Source: Oscillospiraceae bacterium (GTDB taxonomy: Bacteria; Bacillota; Clostridia; Oscillospirales; Acutalibacteraceae). Taken from it: 64,000 bases of DNA. The stretch spans positions 62,001 through 126,000 of the forward strand of contig JALCPP010000003.1 of NCBI GenBank assembly GCA_022650485.1, written 5' to 3'. The notes beneath the pieces were generated by a model. That model made no database searches. It was given only the letters and a program-made list of their open reading frames with translations, and had not been told where the DNA came from. Every line of letters starts with the position of its first letter. Positions within the stretch are counted from its first letter, which is position 1. This document shows, in pieces, positions 7,144-16,095 of this stretch. A program made the translations under genes and the position numbers.

Positions 7144-8430
7144 TTATTTAAGGTGAAAACAGTTCATTCCCGGATAGACCGCACCAATATCCAGCTGGGA
7201 TTCAATGCGCAGCAGCTGATTGTATTTGGCAACACGTTCACTGCGGCTGGGGGCACCGGTTTTAATTTGACCGGCATTCATGGCAACGGCAAAATCGGCA
7301 ATGGTCGTGTCTTCTGTTTCACCGGAGCGATGGGACACAACGGCGGTGTAACCCGCGCTGTGCGCCATTTTGATGGCGCGGATTGTTTCCGTCAGGGAGC
7401 CGATTTGGTTGAGCTTGATCAGAATCGAGTTTGCACAGTGCATGGTAATGCCCTTTTCCAGCTTATTAGTGTTGGTTACAAAAAGATCGTCGCCGATCAG
7501 CTGAACCTTAGCGCCAATTTCTTCTGTCATTTTCGACCAGCCCTGCCAGTCCTCTTCGCCCAGCGGGTCCTCGATGGAACGAATCGGATATTTGCCGGAA
7601 AGTTCTTTCCAGAAGCGGATCAGCTGGTCTGTGGTATAACGCTTTTGCTTTTTTGGAAGCAGATAGCCTTCTTTGGCGGACCATTCACTGGCGGCGGCGT
7701 CAATGGCAAGAACAAAGTCTTTGCCGGGACGGTAATTTGCTGTTTCAATGGCATGCAGGATGAGCTCGATTGCTTCTTCATCGGTCTTCAGGTCAGGGGC
7801 ATATCCGCCTTCATCGCCGACAGCGGTAGACAGTCCCTTGGATTTTAGAATATCGCCCAGGGTGTGGAACACTTCCGTACACCAGCGAAAACCTTCCCTG
7901 AAAGAGGAGGCGCCGACCGGCATGATCAGAAATTCCTGAATATCAATGTTGTTCGCCGCGTGTGCGCCGCCGTTTAAAATGTTCATCATCGGCACGGGCA
8001 GAGTGTTTGCGTTAACGCCGCCCAGAAAACGGTACAGCGGCAGCCCCAGAGTATTTGCGCCGGCTTTGGCAGCCGCAAGGGAAACAGCCAGAATGGCGTT
8101 GGCCCCCAGATTGGATTTGTCCGCGGAACCGTCCGCGTGCAGCAAAGCATGGTCAATGGCAGCCGTGTCAGTTGGGTCCAGACCGTGAACCGCGCTTTGA
8201 ATTTGCCCGTTGATGTTTGCGACTGCCCGCAGAACGCCTTTTCCTCCAAAGCGTGACTTGTCCCCGTCACGCAGTTCCAGTGCCTCATACTTACCGGTGG
8301 AAGCACCGCTGGGAACCGCGCTGCGCCCTGTTATTCCGTTTTCAAGTTCTACCGTCGCTTCCACGGTCGGGTTGCCGCGGGAATCGATGATTTCCAAACC
8401 CTGCACGGATTTAATTCTGTAATCAGACAT
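7144..8430 (-). CDS. eno: Enolase (phosphopyruvate hydratase)
   Basis: Catalyses interconversion of 2-phosphoglycerate and phosphoenolpyruvate in glycolysis. The 428-residue product has normal enolase length and motifs: the N-terminal [14 protein letters not shown] and [17 protein letters not shown], the metal and catalytic segments [10 protein letters not shown] and [22 protein letters not shown] with the catalytic lysine, and [18 protein letters not shown] near the C-terminus. It is a single-gene unit on the minus strand. A TTGACT hexamer at 8509-8514 (minus strand) could be a -35 box, but no clean -10 follows at the right distance. Assignment is secure. Confidence 0.97.
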   Translation of the reverse strand: MSDYRIKSVQGLEIIDSRGNPTVEATVELENGITGRSAVPSGASTGKYEALELRDGDKSRFGGKGVLRAVANINGQIQSAVHGLDPTDTAAIDHALLHADGSADKSNLGANAILAVSLAAAKAGANTLGLPLYRFLGGVNANTLPVPMMNILNGGAHAANNIDIQEFLIMPVGASSFREGFRWCTEVFHTLGDILKSKGLSTAVGDEGGYAPDLKTDEEAIELILHAIETANYRPGKDFVLAIDAAASEWSAKEGYLLPKKQKRYTTDQLIRFWKELSGKYPIRSIEDPLGEEDWQGWSKMTEEIGAKVQLIGDDLFVTNTNKLEKGITMHCANSILIKLNQIGSLTETIRAIKMAHSAGYTAVVSHRSGETEDTTIADFAVAMNAGQIKTGAPSRSERVAKYNQLLRIESQLDIGAVYPGMNCFHLK

Positions 8431-8601
8431 ACATGAATCCTTCTTTCCGTTACCTGAAAGTTAGCATAAACTTACTTTTATCATAACCTTAGCATACCTA
8501 TTATGTGAAGTCAAGCAATGTTCTATGAACTTATTTTGAATTTATATGAAGTGTATGAAGGCCGGGAAAGTTTAAAATAGGGAGTTGTTTTGAAAAGCTT
8601 A

Positions 8602-8628
8602 TAAGACTTTGTCATTTTGTGCCGATAT
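8602..8628 (+). promoter_or_regulatory. Sigma-D (FliA) promoter of the glycosyltransferase gene
   Basis: TAAG (8602-8605), a 15-bp spacer and GCCGATAT (8621-8628) match the flagellar sigma factor consensus TAAA-N15-GCCGATAT in all but the last -35 base. It lies about 45 bases upstream of the glycosyltransferase start. Confidence 0.8.
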
Positions 8629-8674
8629 ATAAATAAAGACACATTTTTTGAGCAATCGGGAGGGTATCTCTTTT

Positions 8675-10861
8675 ATGAAGGCACATATAAAAAAAGACGA
8701 TTCTAAAAAATCAATTCATTTTCCGGCGGGAACCGGCCCCTACCACGGGCACCCGATTCGGCTGACCATCGGGATGATTGTGAAAAACGAAGAAAAAACG
8801 CTGGACCGCTGCCTGAGTTCGTTAAAGCCCTTAATGGAAGCGGTGGAAAGCGAACTGATTATCACCGACACCGGAAGCACGGACCGCACGATGGAGATCG
8901 CGAAAAAATACACGGACCATATTATCCATTTTCAGTGGTGCGACGACTTTGCCGCCGCGCGAAATACCGGGGTGGAAGCGGCGCGCGGGGAATGGTTTCT
9001 GTTTCTAGATGCCGACGAATGGTTTGAAAACACGGATGAACTGATTGAATTTTTTAACAGCGGCGAGTGCGACCAGTATGGGTCGGCAGCTTATAAAATT
9101 AGAAATTATGTGGATTTTGAAGGAAAAAATTATTCTGATTTTCATGCGCTTCGTATTTCGCGTATGTTCAAAGAAATCTGTTTTCAAAATGCGGTGCATG
9201 AAAACTTAATCAGAGCGGTGCCGACGAAATATCTAAACGACTATGTCAATCATTACGGATATGTTTACCATAGTACTGCGGAGAAGAATCAGAAATATAG
9301 CCGAAATCGGAAACTGCTGGAGACCGAGTTACAAAGAGAACCGGAAAATTTAAAAGTGTATTGCCAGCTTTCCAGGCAGTATGTGCAGGACGACGCGAAT
9401 CTGGCGGAAAAATATTGTATCCGAGGACTGCAAGTGGAACAAAAAAATTCCAATCGGATTTGGCACCTTGCGCTGCGGCAGATTTTGGCACGTGCGTATT
9501 TCAATGAAAAAAAATATGAAAAGCTGATCCGTCTGGTGGAACAGACGTTTCGTGAGGATTCAAAGACAGAAGTGGTTTGGCTGGATTTTTACGGCCTTGC
9601 GCAGCTTGCCGCGTCTGCGATTGGGGAATATGAGCGCTCAGTGGATTTTGCACAGGATTATCTGCGGGTGTATGAGCAATACCGGGCCGGCGGTCTTGAC
9701 ACGGATTTAACACTGGTCATCATTCCGGTTTTTAATCAGCCGAAACATCGGGAACAGGTTCTCTGCTTTTTGGGAGATGCTTACCTGCATTTAGAGCGCT
9801 ACGATCAGACGGAAAAGGTTCTTAATGAACTGGACTTTTCCAACAAAAAATCTGTGGAGAGGGGGATTCTGCTTGCCTGCCGACTGTGTACCGAAACGGA
9901 CGACTGGTCGAAACTGCCGGAATTTTACCATGCTGTTCTTTCCGCTTTAGAGCCGGAATACCAGGGGACAGTGGAAAAATCGATGGAATCGTCCCTTCCG
10001 GATGACCCTGAAAATCGAGCGGCGGCATTCAGAGCCATTGCTGCAATTGAGAGTGAAGACGATGCTTATGTTCATCTCTGCCGCCTGAGATCGGCGGAAG
10101 AGGGGCAAGACGGGGAAGCGATTAAACGGGAGCTGGATTGGTTTTTTCGGTGGAATAGAGACTGGGATCCGGTGCTTTTCGATGTGATATATTACGGAAT
10201 GCGGGACAAAAGGAACCTGATGCCGCTTTTCCTGAACATTGAAACAGAGGATGTAAAGTACTATGTAAGCCAGATGCACAAGTGGCACAGCGATTTTAAA
10301 GAAGTTATGAAAAATTATGTAGAGTCTTTCTCCTATAATAATGTCACGGGGCTTAGATGGACTATTTGTATCAGAAGAGATTTGCTTTCTGAGGAGTATA
10401 TGGAAGAAACGGACAATGAGAAAATCCAGTTTTTTGAAGAATTTGCAAGAGAGACCGCCCGATATGTAAGAATGCTTTACTGTCCGGAAATGCTTTCGAA
10501 GGAGAGGGTTTCCGTGCTGCCGCGTGCACACCGATTTGGTTATTTTATGGGGTGTGCTTTTTCGGCAAGAAAGAAAGCGGACAATGTCTCTTATCTTTCG
10601 AATCTAAGACTTGCGGTGCACAGCTATCCGACGATGAAACGGCCGATTTCCACTTTGCTAGAGCGGTTTGAACGGGAAGACCAGCAAAAGCAGAAGAAGG
10701 CGGAGGAATTCAATGCACTGGCGCTGCAGGCCAAATGCAACATCCGAACGCTGATTGCGCAGAACAGGATGGAAGAGGCTGGGCGGTTCACGGCGCAGCT
10801 GGCCGCACTGATGCCGGACGACCCGGACGTCGTCAAATTCAGGTCTTTGCTATGCCAATGA
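8675..10861 (+). CDS. Family 2 glycosyltransferase with C-terminal repeat region, probably acting on flagellin
   Basis: A 728-residue protein with an N-terminal GT-A fold of the GT2 family (about residues 30-260): IGMIVKNEEKTLDRCLSSL, the TDTGSTDRT nucleotide-sugar segment and the DAD metal motif at 112-114 (FLFLDADEWF). The remaining 450 residues look helical and TPR-like (for example LQREPENLKVYCQLSRQY), suitable for holding a protein acceptor. No membrane segment is seen. The ATG at 8675 is preceded by GGGAGGG; a TTG nine codons earlier is possible. It converges on the flagellin gene, shares its terminator and has a sigma-D promoter, so it should be made together with flagellin. From this I infer flagellin glycosylation; the sugar is unknown. 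Confidence 0.88.
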   Translation: MKAHIKKDDSKKSIHFPAGTGPYHGHPIRLTIGMIVKNEEKTLDRCLSSLKPLMEAVESELIITDTGSTDRTMEIAKKYTDHIIHFQWCDDFAAARNTGVEAARGEWFLFLDADEWFENTDELIEFFNSGECDQYGSAAYKIRNYVDFEGKNYSDFHALRISRMFKEICFQNAVHENLIRAVPTKYLNDYVNHYGYVYHSTAEKNQKYSRNRKLLETELQREPENLKVYCQLSRQYVQDDANLAEKYCIRGLQVEQKNSNRIWHLALRQILARAYFNEKKYEKLIRLVEQTFREDSKTEVVWLDFYGLAQLAASAIGEYERSVDFAQDYLRVYEQYRAGGLDTDLTLVIIPVFNQPKHREQVLCFLGDAYLHLERYDQTEKVLNELDFSNKKSVERGILLACRLCTETDDWSKLPEFYHAVLSALEPEYQGTVEKSMESSLPDDPENRAAAFRAIAAIESEDDAYVHLCRLRSAEEGQDGEAIKRELDWFFRWNRDWDPVLFDVIYYGMRDKRNLMPLFLNIETEDVKYYVSQMHKWHSDFKEVMKNYVESFSYNNVTGLRWTICIRRDLLSEEYMEETDNEKIQFFEEFARETARYVRMLYCPEMLSKERVSVLPRAHRFGYFMGCAFSARKKADNVSYLSNLRLAVHSYPTMKRPISTLLERFEREDQQKQKKAEEFNALALQAKCNIRTLIAQNRMEEAGRFTAQLAALMPDDPDVVKFRSLLCQ

Positions 10862-10877
10862 TACAGAGAAAACAGAT

Positions 10878-10913
10878 AAAAAGAGCTTCCGGAAAACCCG
10901 GAAGCTCTTTTTT
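10878..10913. terminator. Bidirectional terminator between the glycosyltransferase and flagellin genes
   Basis: Stem GAGCTTCCGG (10883-10892)/CCGGAAGCTC (10898-10907) with an AAAAC loop is flanked by five A on the left and six T on the right. Confidence 0.93.
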
Positions 10914-10935
10914 GTATTGCTTTTTAGGTAAGAAC

Positions 10936-11769
10936 TTAGCCTTTGAGCAGAGACAGAACGCTCTGCGGTGCTGCATTTGCCTGGGCGAGCATGGAGGTTG
11001 CGGCCTGTTCCAGAATCTGGTTCTTGGTCAGGTCAACCATCTCGGAGGACATGTCCACATCGCGGATCATACTTTCCGCACTGGTCAGGTTCTCACTCAT
11101 CGTGGACAGGTTGTTGGTGGTGTGCTCTAAGCGGTTCTGCATAGCACCGAGGTTTGCACGTGCGGCAGAAACAGAGTTGATTGCAGCCTTAATGGTGTCA
11201 ATTGCACCTTGTGCATCACCCTGAGTTCCGATGGAAACAGTAGAAATTCCAAGACCGCTGGCAGTCATGTCGGAAATTGTCAAAGTAACCTGCTGGCTGG
11301 TTGCATTGTCAGAGCCGATCTGGAAGGTTACGCCGTCTGTAGCAATGCTCTTTCCGTCCAAAAGATTCGTGCCGTTGAAGTTTGTGGAACTGGCAATACG
11401 GTCGATTTCTGTTGTCAGAGCGGTTACTTCCATATTCAGATTGGCGCGGTCGTTGGTATCATCGTAGGTTCCGTTGGCGGATTCAACGGCCAGTGTGTTC
11501 ATCCTCTGCAGGATAGCTTCAGTTTCGTTCAGGCCGCCTTCAGCTGTCTGAATCAATGAAATGCCGTTCTGTGCGTTGTCTTCTGCCTGGTTCAGGCCAT
11601 TGATCTGGGCACGCATTTTTTCGGAAACCGCAAGGCCTGCGGCGTCGTCGGCAGCGCTGTTGATGCGGTAGCCGGAAGACAGTTTCTGCAGGTTTTTGCT
11701 GATGGCATTGTCATTTGAGTGCAGACGGTTGGAAGCGTTCAGAGCCATAATGTTGTGATTAATACGCAT
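10936..11769 (-). CDS. hag: Flagellin
   Basis: The filament subunit, exported by the flagellar type III system and polymerised under the FliD cap. At 277 residues it is a short flagellin consisting of the conserved D0/D1 parts with almost no variable outer domain. The N-terminal helix region starts MRINHNIMALNASNRL and carries KLSSGYRINSAADDAAGLAVSEKMRAQ; the C-terminus ends NAAPQSVLSLLKG. A strong AGGAGGA ribosome-binding site precedes the ATG. It has its own perfect sigma-D promoter and a roughly 160-base structured leader with several GGA motifs, as expected for CsrA control. It is the only flagellin gene in the window, and csrA and fliW lie directly upstream. The convergent glycosyltransferase may modify it. 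Confidence 0.97.
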   Translation of the reverse strand: MRINHNIMALNASNRLHSNDNAISKNLQKLSSGYRINSAADDAAGLAVSEKMRAQINGLNQAEDNAQNGISLIQTAEGGLNETEAILQRMNTLAVESANGTYDDTNDRANLNMEVTALTTEIDRIASSTNFNGTNLLDGKSIATDGVTFQIGSDNATSQQVTLTISDMTASGLGISTVSIGTQGDAQGAIDTIKAAINSVSAARANLGAMQNRLEHTTNNLSTMSENLTSAESMIRDVDMSSEMVDLTKNQILEQAATSMLAQANAAPQSVLSLLKG

Positions 11770-11793
11770 AATTTATTCCTCCTGAATTTGTTT

Positions 11794-11819
11794 CCGCGCG
11801 GCGTATCCGCCGTTCGCGG
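11794..11819 (-). promoter_or_regulatory. Probable CsrA-binding hairpin in the hag leader
   Basis: On the transcribed strand, CCGCG-AA-CGGC-GGATAC-GCCG-CGCGG folds into a stem (5 bp, a 2-base bulge, 4 bp) with GGA in a six-base loop. The Shine-Dalgarno AGGAGGA follows about 12 bases later, so two GGA sites would be available to a CsrA dimer, the arrangement known for B. subtilis hag. Further GGA motifs occur upstream in the leader. Confidence 0.65.
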
Positions 11820-11938
11820 GGAGAGAGAATCCTTTCTCTTTCCGTCTTTGTCCTTTGAAAGTTTTCCCATGTCCCGCTCCACGGGCCCTTGTGAAAGCGG
11901 GGCCAATGGGAAAAATCTTCCTTTGGACTCTATCCTTT

Positions 11939-11965
11939 ATATCGGCCGTCCGGCCGATAAGTTTA
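11939..11965 (-). promoter_or_regulatory. Perfect sigma-D promoter of hag
   Basis: On the minus strand TAAA (11962-11965), a 15-bp spacer and GCCGATAT (11939-11946) match the sigma-D consensus at every position. The -10 box forms one arm of the palindrome TATCGGCCG-TC-CGGCCGATA. Transcription should start near 11932, giving a leader of about 160 bases. Confidence 0.95.
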
Positions 11966-11976
11966 GACAACTTTCA

Positions 11977-12240
11977 TTATTTTTTTTGCGTTTTTGTTTT
12001 ATCGGTGGCAGAAACGGATTTTAATATCCGGCTCAGCTCTTCCATTTCTTTGGGGCCGGAAGCGGCGCTTGCTTCCCGGTTGAGCTCCTGTGTTTCGAGA
12101 AGCTCTTTTCGGACGATGGGAATACCCCGCGGCGCGCTGATGCCGATTTTAACCCGTTCCGAACCGATATCGGTCACGGTCACTTCAATCTGGTCGCCGA
12201 TCAGGATGGATTCGGACACTTTTCTTGTCACTACCAGCAT
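11977..12240 (-). CDS. csrA: Carbon storage regulator CsrA (translational repressor)
   Basis: An RNA-binding protein that blocks translation by covering Shine-Dalgarno GGA motifs; in Firmicutes its main known target is the hag leader, and FliW antagonises it. The product is 87 residues: the conserved core (about 1-55) begins MLVVTRKVSESILIGDQIEV and includes ERVKIGISAPRGIPIVRKE. The tail is longer than in E. coli CsrA (61 residues) and ends in a lysine-rich TKTQKK, as in FliW-regulated homologues that carry a C-terminal extension. The gene lies one base after the fliW stop and just upstream of the hag promoter. Assignment is secure. Confidence 0.96.
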   Translation of the reverse strand: MLVVTRKVSESILIGDQIEVTVTDIGSERVKIGISAPRGIPIVRKELLETQELNREASAASGPKEMEELSRILKSVSATDKTKTQKK

Positions 12241-12241
12241 G

Positions 12242-12685
12242 TCAGTTCCTCCCCGCCGCGGTATTCTGAAACAGCCTGCAGCGGACGGGGTAGCGGTTGT
12301 TTTCCAAAATGATCTGCCGGCCGATTTTGTCCGTTACATTGATGACAACCGGACTTTTCAGGTTTACGACGGATTCTTTCAGATTTCGCTTTATGACCGC
12401 AATTGCCAAAAAGCACAGATCGCCTTGTTTTGGATTTCCAAGCAAGGTAAGGTCCGCCTGGGAAAGGGACGGGCTGTAATCCGGAAAGAGTAAAAACGGA
12501 TTTACCGCAATCAGGGAAGGGTAGGGGGCGTCTGCCGCCTGCAGCGACCAGATGGTTTGCTCTTTATCCTGCTGAAGCAAAATAAATTCTTTCACGGATT
12601 CGAATCCGTAAATTCCATCCTGAAAACGGATGATGTTTTTTGGGTACAGTGCGTTTGTTTTTGCCGCAGAGGCAGTTGAATCCAT
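12242..12685 (-). CDS. fliW: Flagellar assembly factor FliW (CsrA antagonist)
   Basis: A 147-residue FliW. In the known partner-switch, FliW binds free cytoplasmic flagellin; when flagellin is exported, FliW is released, binds CsrA and relieves repression of hag. Family hallmarks visible here are IIRFQDGIYGFESVKEFILLQQ near the N-terminus and the central DAPYPSLIAVNPFLLFPDY, then LCFLAIAVIKRNLKESVVNLKSPVVIN. An AGAAGGAG ribosome-binding site precedes the ATG. It is translated next to csrA (one-base gap), consistent with balanced production of the pair. Confidence 0.95.
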   Translation of the reverse strand: MDSTASAAKTNALYPKNIIRFQDGIYGFESVKEFILLQQDKEQTIWSLQAADAPYPSLIAVNPFLLFPDYSPSLSQADLTLLGNPKQGDLCFLAIAVIKRNLKESVVNLKSPVVINVTDKIGRQIILENNRYPVRCRLFQNTAAGRN

Positions 12686-12724
12686 GGGTTTCTCCTTCTC
12701 GGGCCGTTCCCGTTTGGCTGAAAA

Positions 12725-13015
12725 TCAGGCAATTTCATTCAAAAATTTGTGTTCCGGCGGCTGCGGTTCGTTTGCCGTTTCTTTCGCATTTTTTCGGTAA
12801 AGACGTGCCGCGTCGTCCGGCGCTGGGCGGAAAATACCGTCGCCGCAATTCAGGTCGCGGCAAAGGCATCCGGCTTCATACTGCAGCCGAAGTTCGCGGG
12901 GGTCCAAAAGGAAGCGGACCGAAACGGCGGGCAGATACGCAATGCCGGACTCGGGCTGGTTCTGGCTGAGGGTTTCACAGACCGGGCAGTCCCGGTGTTC
13001 TATGGCGATCAGCAT
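12725..13015 (-). CDS. Hypothetical protein in the flgL-fliW interval
   Basis: A 96-residue soluble protein with a CPVC pair at residues 10-13 and a second CLC pair near the middle, a proline-rich C-terminus and no signal or membrane segment. GGGAGG nine bases upstream supports the ATG. In B. subtilis the same slot between flgL and fliW is held by yviE, but that protein is about twice as long and I see no resemblance. The cysteine pairs could bind a metal. It is part of the sigma-D transcript from flgM, so a flagellum-related role is inferred only from position. Confidence 0.75.
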   Translation of the reverse strand: MLIAIEHRDCPVCETLSQNQPESGIAYLPAVSVRFLLDPRELRLQYEAGCLCRDLNCGDGIFRPAPDDAARLYRKNAKETANEPQPPEHKFLNEIA

Positions 13016-13045
13016 ATGGCCTTTCCTCCCGAAGTGTGCGGCGTA

Positions 13046-14446
13046 TCAGTTCATGAAATCAAGCAGAGTCGGCTGCAGAATTTTGCTGCCGACCTGCAGC
13101 GCCGCCTGGTAACTGAACAACTGCATGGAATAGTTGGTAATGGCATCCGAGGAATCGACAAATTCCACGCTTTCATCTCTCGTGGTCAGGTTTAAGTTGA
13201 CATTCGTGATATAAGTGGTGGTGGAATCGAGAAAGTTTACATTGGTTCCAAGCTGTGACTGCTGAGCCGTCAACTCATCCTGCGAATTGCTGAAGTTGTC
13301 CATATACGGTCTGATTTTATCCATCAGAGCTTCTCCGCTGAGACTGTCGTCTTTGAGGATGTCGGCCATGTCCCCCAACAGGGAGTAAACATTTTTCGGA
13401 ATGGTTTCGCCATCCTGCGTGGTAGTACCGTAGCCGAGGAAATTGATACCGGGCATCGCAACATTGTAAGCGCTTTGGTCGATGACTTTCCCGTTTTCAT
13501 CTGTTTTCATACCGAGACCAACGTCGACATAGGAGGTTTCGCCTGCCAGCGTATCCAGGTCGACCATATCTGTTATCTGCGTTGAGGAGGTGCTGCTTTG
13601 CAGTGCGTCCGCACCGGTTTCTTCCATTCCACTGATGGTGATCTCCTTTACGTCGTCGGCGGTAATGCTCGAGTCGATGGAAGAAAGCGACGACTGAAAG
13701 GTGCCGCTTTGCAGGTAATCCTGAAGATCCTGCTTTGTCGCGTCCGTTTTCATCGTAACCGAAATGGTTTTAGCAGTCGTGTCGACGGCGGCAGAGTTCC
13801 CGGCGCCGCCGGCTGTAATGGAAACGGTGTAGCCGTTCAGTTTGTCGCCAATGCCGGACCCGAAATTAATCTGCATGGATTTTGCCGTTGTGACGCCGGC
13901 TGCGTCTTTATAATTATAACTGACCGTGGTGGAAGCGCCATTGGTGTTTTCGCCGGTGTCGACATTGATGCCGCGGTACAGAAGATTGCCGCTTTCGTCC
14001 ACGGAAAACGGAGCCTGACCGCCCCCGCCCGCACCGGAAAACAGGTAGCGGTTGCCATATTCGGCATTCATGTCGGACACGATAGCCCGCTGCATGGTCT
14101 GCAGCTGATCCGCAATTGTATTTCGGTCCGACTGGTTGGAAGTGCCGTTAATTCCACGCAGAACACTGCTGCTGTAGGCATTGGATAAAACGTTGGCAAC
14201 CGTTTGAACCGCGGTTTCGGCCGAGGATACGGCTCCTTTTACATTTTCTATATTAGAAGTGTAATTTTCATTCAAAGCAAGCTGGCGGCGCACCTGAAAG
14301 GTCTGCCCGGCAAGGAAAGGATCTTCGGAAGGCTTTTCAAACGCACGATTGTCGTAAGCAGTGGTCGCGGCCTTGTTCAGCTGAGCGGTGGTGCGGTTTA
14401 AATTGCTGTTATACTGGCGCGATATCATCCCGGTTGTAATTCTCAT
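13046..14446 (-). CDS. flgL: Flagellar hook-filament junction protein FlgL (HAP3)
   Basis: The 466-residue junction protein that lies between FlgK and the filament. The N-terminus MRITTGMISRQYNSNLNR and the NKAATTAYDNRAFEKPSEDP stretch, together with the C-terminal helix MQLFSYQAALQVGSKILQPTLLDFMN, are flagellin-like D0/D1 segments typical of FlgL. The middle part (about 150-330) is a variable surface domain rich in Ser, Thr, Gly and Asp. It starts six bases after the flgK stop and belongs to the flgM operon. Assignment is secure; the length is above the usual 300 because of the middle domain. Confidence 0.94.
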   Translation of the reverse strand: MRITTGMISRQYNSNLNRTTAQLNKAATTAYDNRAFEKPSEDPFLAGQTFQVRRQLALNENYTSNIENVKGAVSSAETAVQTVANVLSNAYSSSVLRGINGTSNQSDRNTIADQLQTMQRAIVSDMNAEYGNRYLFSGAGGGGQAPFSVDESGNLLYRGINVDTGENTNGASTTVSYNYKDAAGVTTAKSMQINFGSGIGDKLNGYTVSITAGGAGNSAAVDTTAKTISVTMKTDATKQDLQDYLQSGTFQSSLSSIDSSITADDVKEITISGMEETGADALQSSTSSTQITDMVDLDTLAGETSYVDVGLGMKTDENGKVIDQSAYNVAMPGINFLGYGTTTQDGETIPKNVYSLLGDMADILKDDSLSGEALMDKIRPYMDNFSNSQDELTAQQSQLGTNVNFLDSTTTYITNVNLNLTTRDESVEFVDSSDAITNYSMQLFSYQAALQVGSKILQPTLLDFMN

Positions 14447-14452
14447 GTTGGA

Positions 14453-16078
14453 TTAACCCCTTCCTACAATGCCCATGTTGTTGATGAGCGTATTCAGACA
14501 TTCGTCCACCGTCGTCATAAATCGGGCGGAAGCGGACAGTGCCTGATTGTAGACGACCAGATTGATCGCCTCTTCATTTGTATCCACAGAGGAAAGCGAC
14601 TGCCTGCGCGTATCGATATTGTCCAGCATGGCGGAGTTGGCGGAATCCTGCGCGTCAATCGCATCGATATTCTGACCGAGTGTGAGGGAAACATTGCCGA
14701 CGGCTTCCTGCATGGTTCCGGTAAAAAGGTCGATGCCGTTCGGCGTGGCAAGCGTATACTGGCTTGTGGTCAGATCGGAAATCATCTTGGTGATGTTGCT
14801 GTTGGAGCCGCTCGTGTCATCGCCCGCGTGGGCGGTGTCTTTCGACAGGGTTAGGTAATTGCTGGTCCAGCTGGGCGAGATGCGGATGTTCGCCGCGGTG
14901 ATGGCATCTGTTTTGCCGTCGGAATCGGTAAACATCGGTTTGTTGTCCCCGGCGTCGTTTGTGCTGTTGTCGGCATTCATGACGCTGGCCAGCTGTTGTG
15001 CGAGGGTATCCAGCATTTTGTCATAGTAGCCGATGCCGCGCTCTGTGTCGGTAATCTCTCCGGAGGGGGTGTCGTACTCGCCGCTGTCGTTGAGCAGACT
15101 GAGGTATCCGTTTAAACTGCCGCCCTGAATCAGACTGTTACTGTCGTCCGCTGTGGTTCCGCAGGTTTCTCCGTCTGTGTTCTTCACAACGATGACGGCA
15201 TGGTCTTGAGAACTGGTATTCGAAAGACTGAGGCTGCCGACTTGATTTCCGTCGACCAGACAGACTGCTTTTTCTTCCGGCGTTTTGGTGCCGTCCGCTT
15301 CAAACGTGCTGCTTTTGAGTGTGTCACCGCTGTTATCCGCCAGATAAATCGACAGGGTGTCGACTGATTTGCCCGCCCCAATGTCGGTCGGTGTTTCCAC
15401 AACTCTGATATTTACATATTCAGACAGCTCGTCGATCATCATATTCCGGTTGTCCATCAGCTCCAGCGCGGGGGTCCCGGCAATGTCTGCGCTTTTGATC
15501 TGGTCGCTCAGGCTTGCGATGCTTTTCAGCAGGGAATTTACCTTGTCCACCCCGTATTCATCCAGATAGTCATACTGCTGATTCCGGATGGTTTGAAGCT
15601 GGCTTGCCGCCGTGTTGAGCTTGGTGGCAAGAAGGGAGGCGGCTTCCTTGACGGTGCTTTCCGTCGCGGTGGAACTGCCGGTGGATGTCAGGCCTTCCAG
15701 CTGTTCAATGAAATCGCCGTAGGCTGCGCTGATGCCATCCGATGTCGTTTCGTTCAGCGCTTCCTCAATATTCTGCAGGGCACTCAGCTGAGTGGAAGTT
15801 AACCCGTACTGCGCGTTTTGTGTGCGGTACTGACCGTCTAAAAACTTATTTCTAAGCTGGCTGATTCCGGTTGTCGTCACGCCTTCCCCGACGATGGCGC
15901 CGGTGCCTGCGTAAAGCATGTTGATGCTGGTGGGGGCAACGGAACTTTGATCCACGCGCTGACGCGTGTAGCCTTTTGTGTTGGTATTGGTAATGTTTTG
16001 ACCTGTGGTGTTCAAATTAGTCCGCGCTGCCTGAACTCCGCTTTTTGCAATATATAAACCATTAAAGGTTGAACTCAT
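14453..16078 (-). CDS. flgK: Flagellar hook-associated protein FlgK (HAP1)
   Basis: A 541-residue junction protein that joins the hook to FlgL and the filament. The N-terminal SSTFNGLYIAKSGVQAARTNLNTTG and the QNITNTNTKGYTRQRV motif are the axial-protein D0 signature; the C-terminal VVYNQALSASARFMTTVDECLNTLINNMG completes the coiled-coil. The ATG at 16078 is chosen: it gives the family start and has AGGGCGG upstream; a GTG three codons earlier is possible. It lies between flgN (its export chaperone) and flgL, as in B. subtilis. Confidence 0.94.
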   Translation of the reverse strand: MSSTFNGLYIAKSGVQAARTNLNTTGQNITNTNTKGYTRQRVDQSSVAPTSINMLYAGTGAIVGEGVTTTGISQLRNKFLDGQYRTQNAQYGLTSTQLSALQNIEEALNETTSDGISAAYGDFIEQLEGLTSTGSSTATESTVKEAASLLATKLNTAASQLQTIRNQQYDYLDEYGVDKVNSLLKSIASLSDQIKSADIAGTPALELMDNRNMMIDELSEYVNIRVVETPTDIGAGKSVDTLSIYLADNSGDTLKSSTFEADGTKTPEEKAVCLVDGNQVGSLSLSNTSSQDHAVIVVKNTDGETCGTTADDSNSLIQGGSLNGYLSLLNDSGEYDTPSGEITDTERGIGYYDKMLDTLAQQLASVMNADNSTNDAGDNKPMFTDSDGKTDAITAANIRISPSWTSNYLTLSKDTAHAGDDTSGSNSNITKMISDLTTSQYTLATPNGIDLFTGTMQEAVGNVSLTLGQNIDAIDAQDSANSAMLDNIDTRRQSLSSVDTNEEAINLVVYNQALSASARFMTTVDECLNTLINNMGIVGRG

Positions 16079-16095
16079 GGCACACACCGCCCTTT

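Noticed and set aside
7153-7848. 231-codon plus-strand frame opposite eno
   Set aside because: It overlaps enolase entirely on the other strand, lacks a ribosome-binding site and has no family features.
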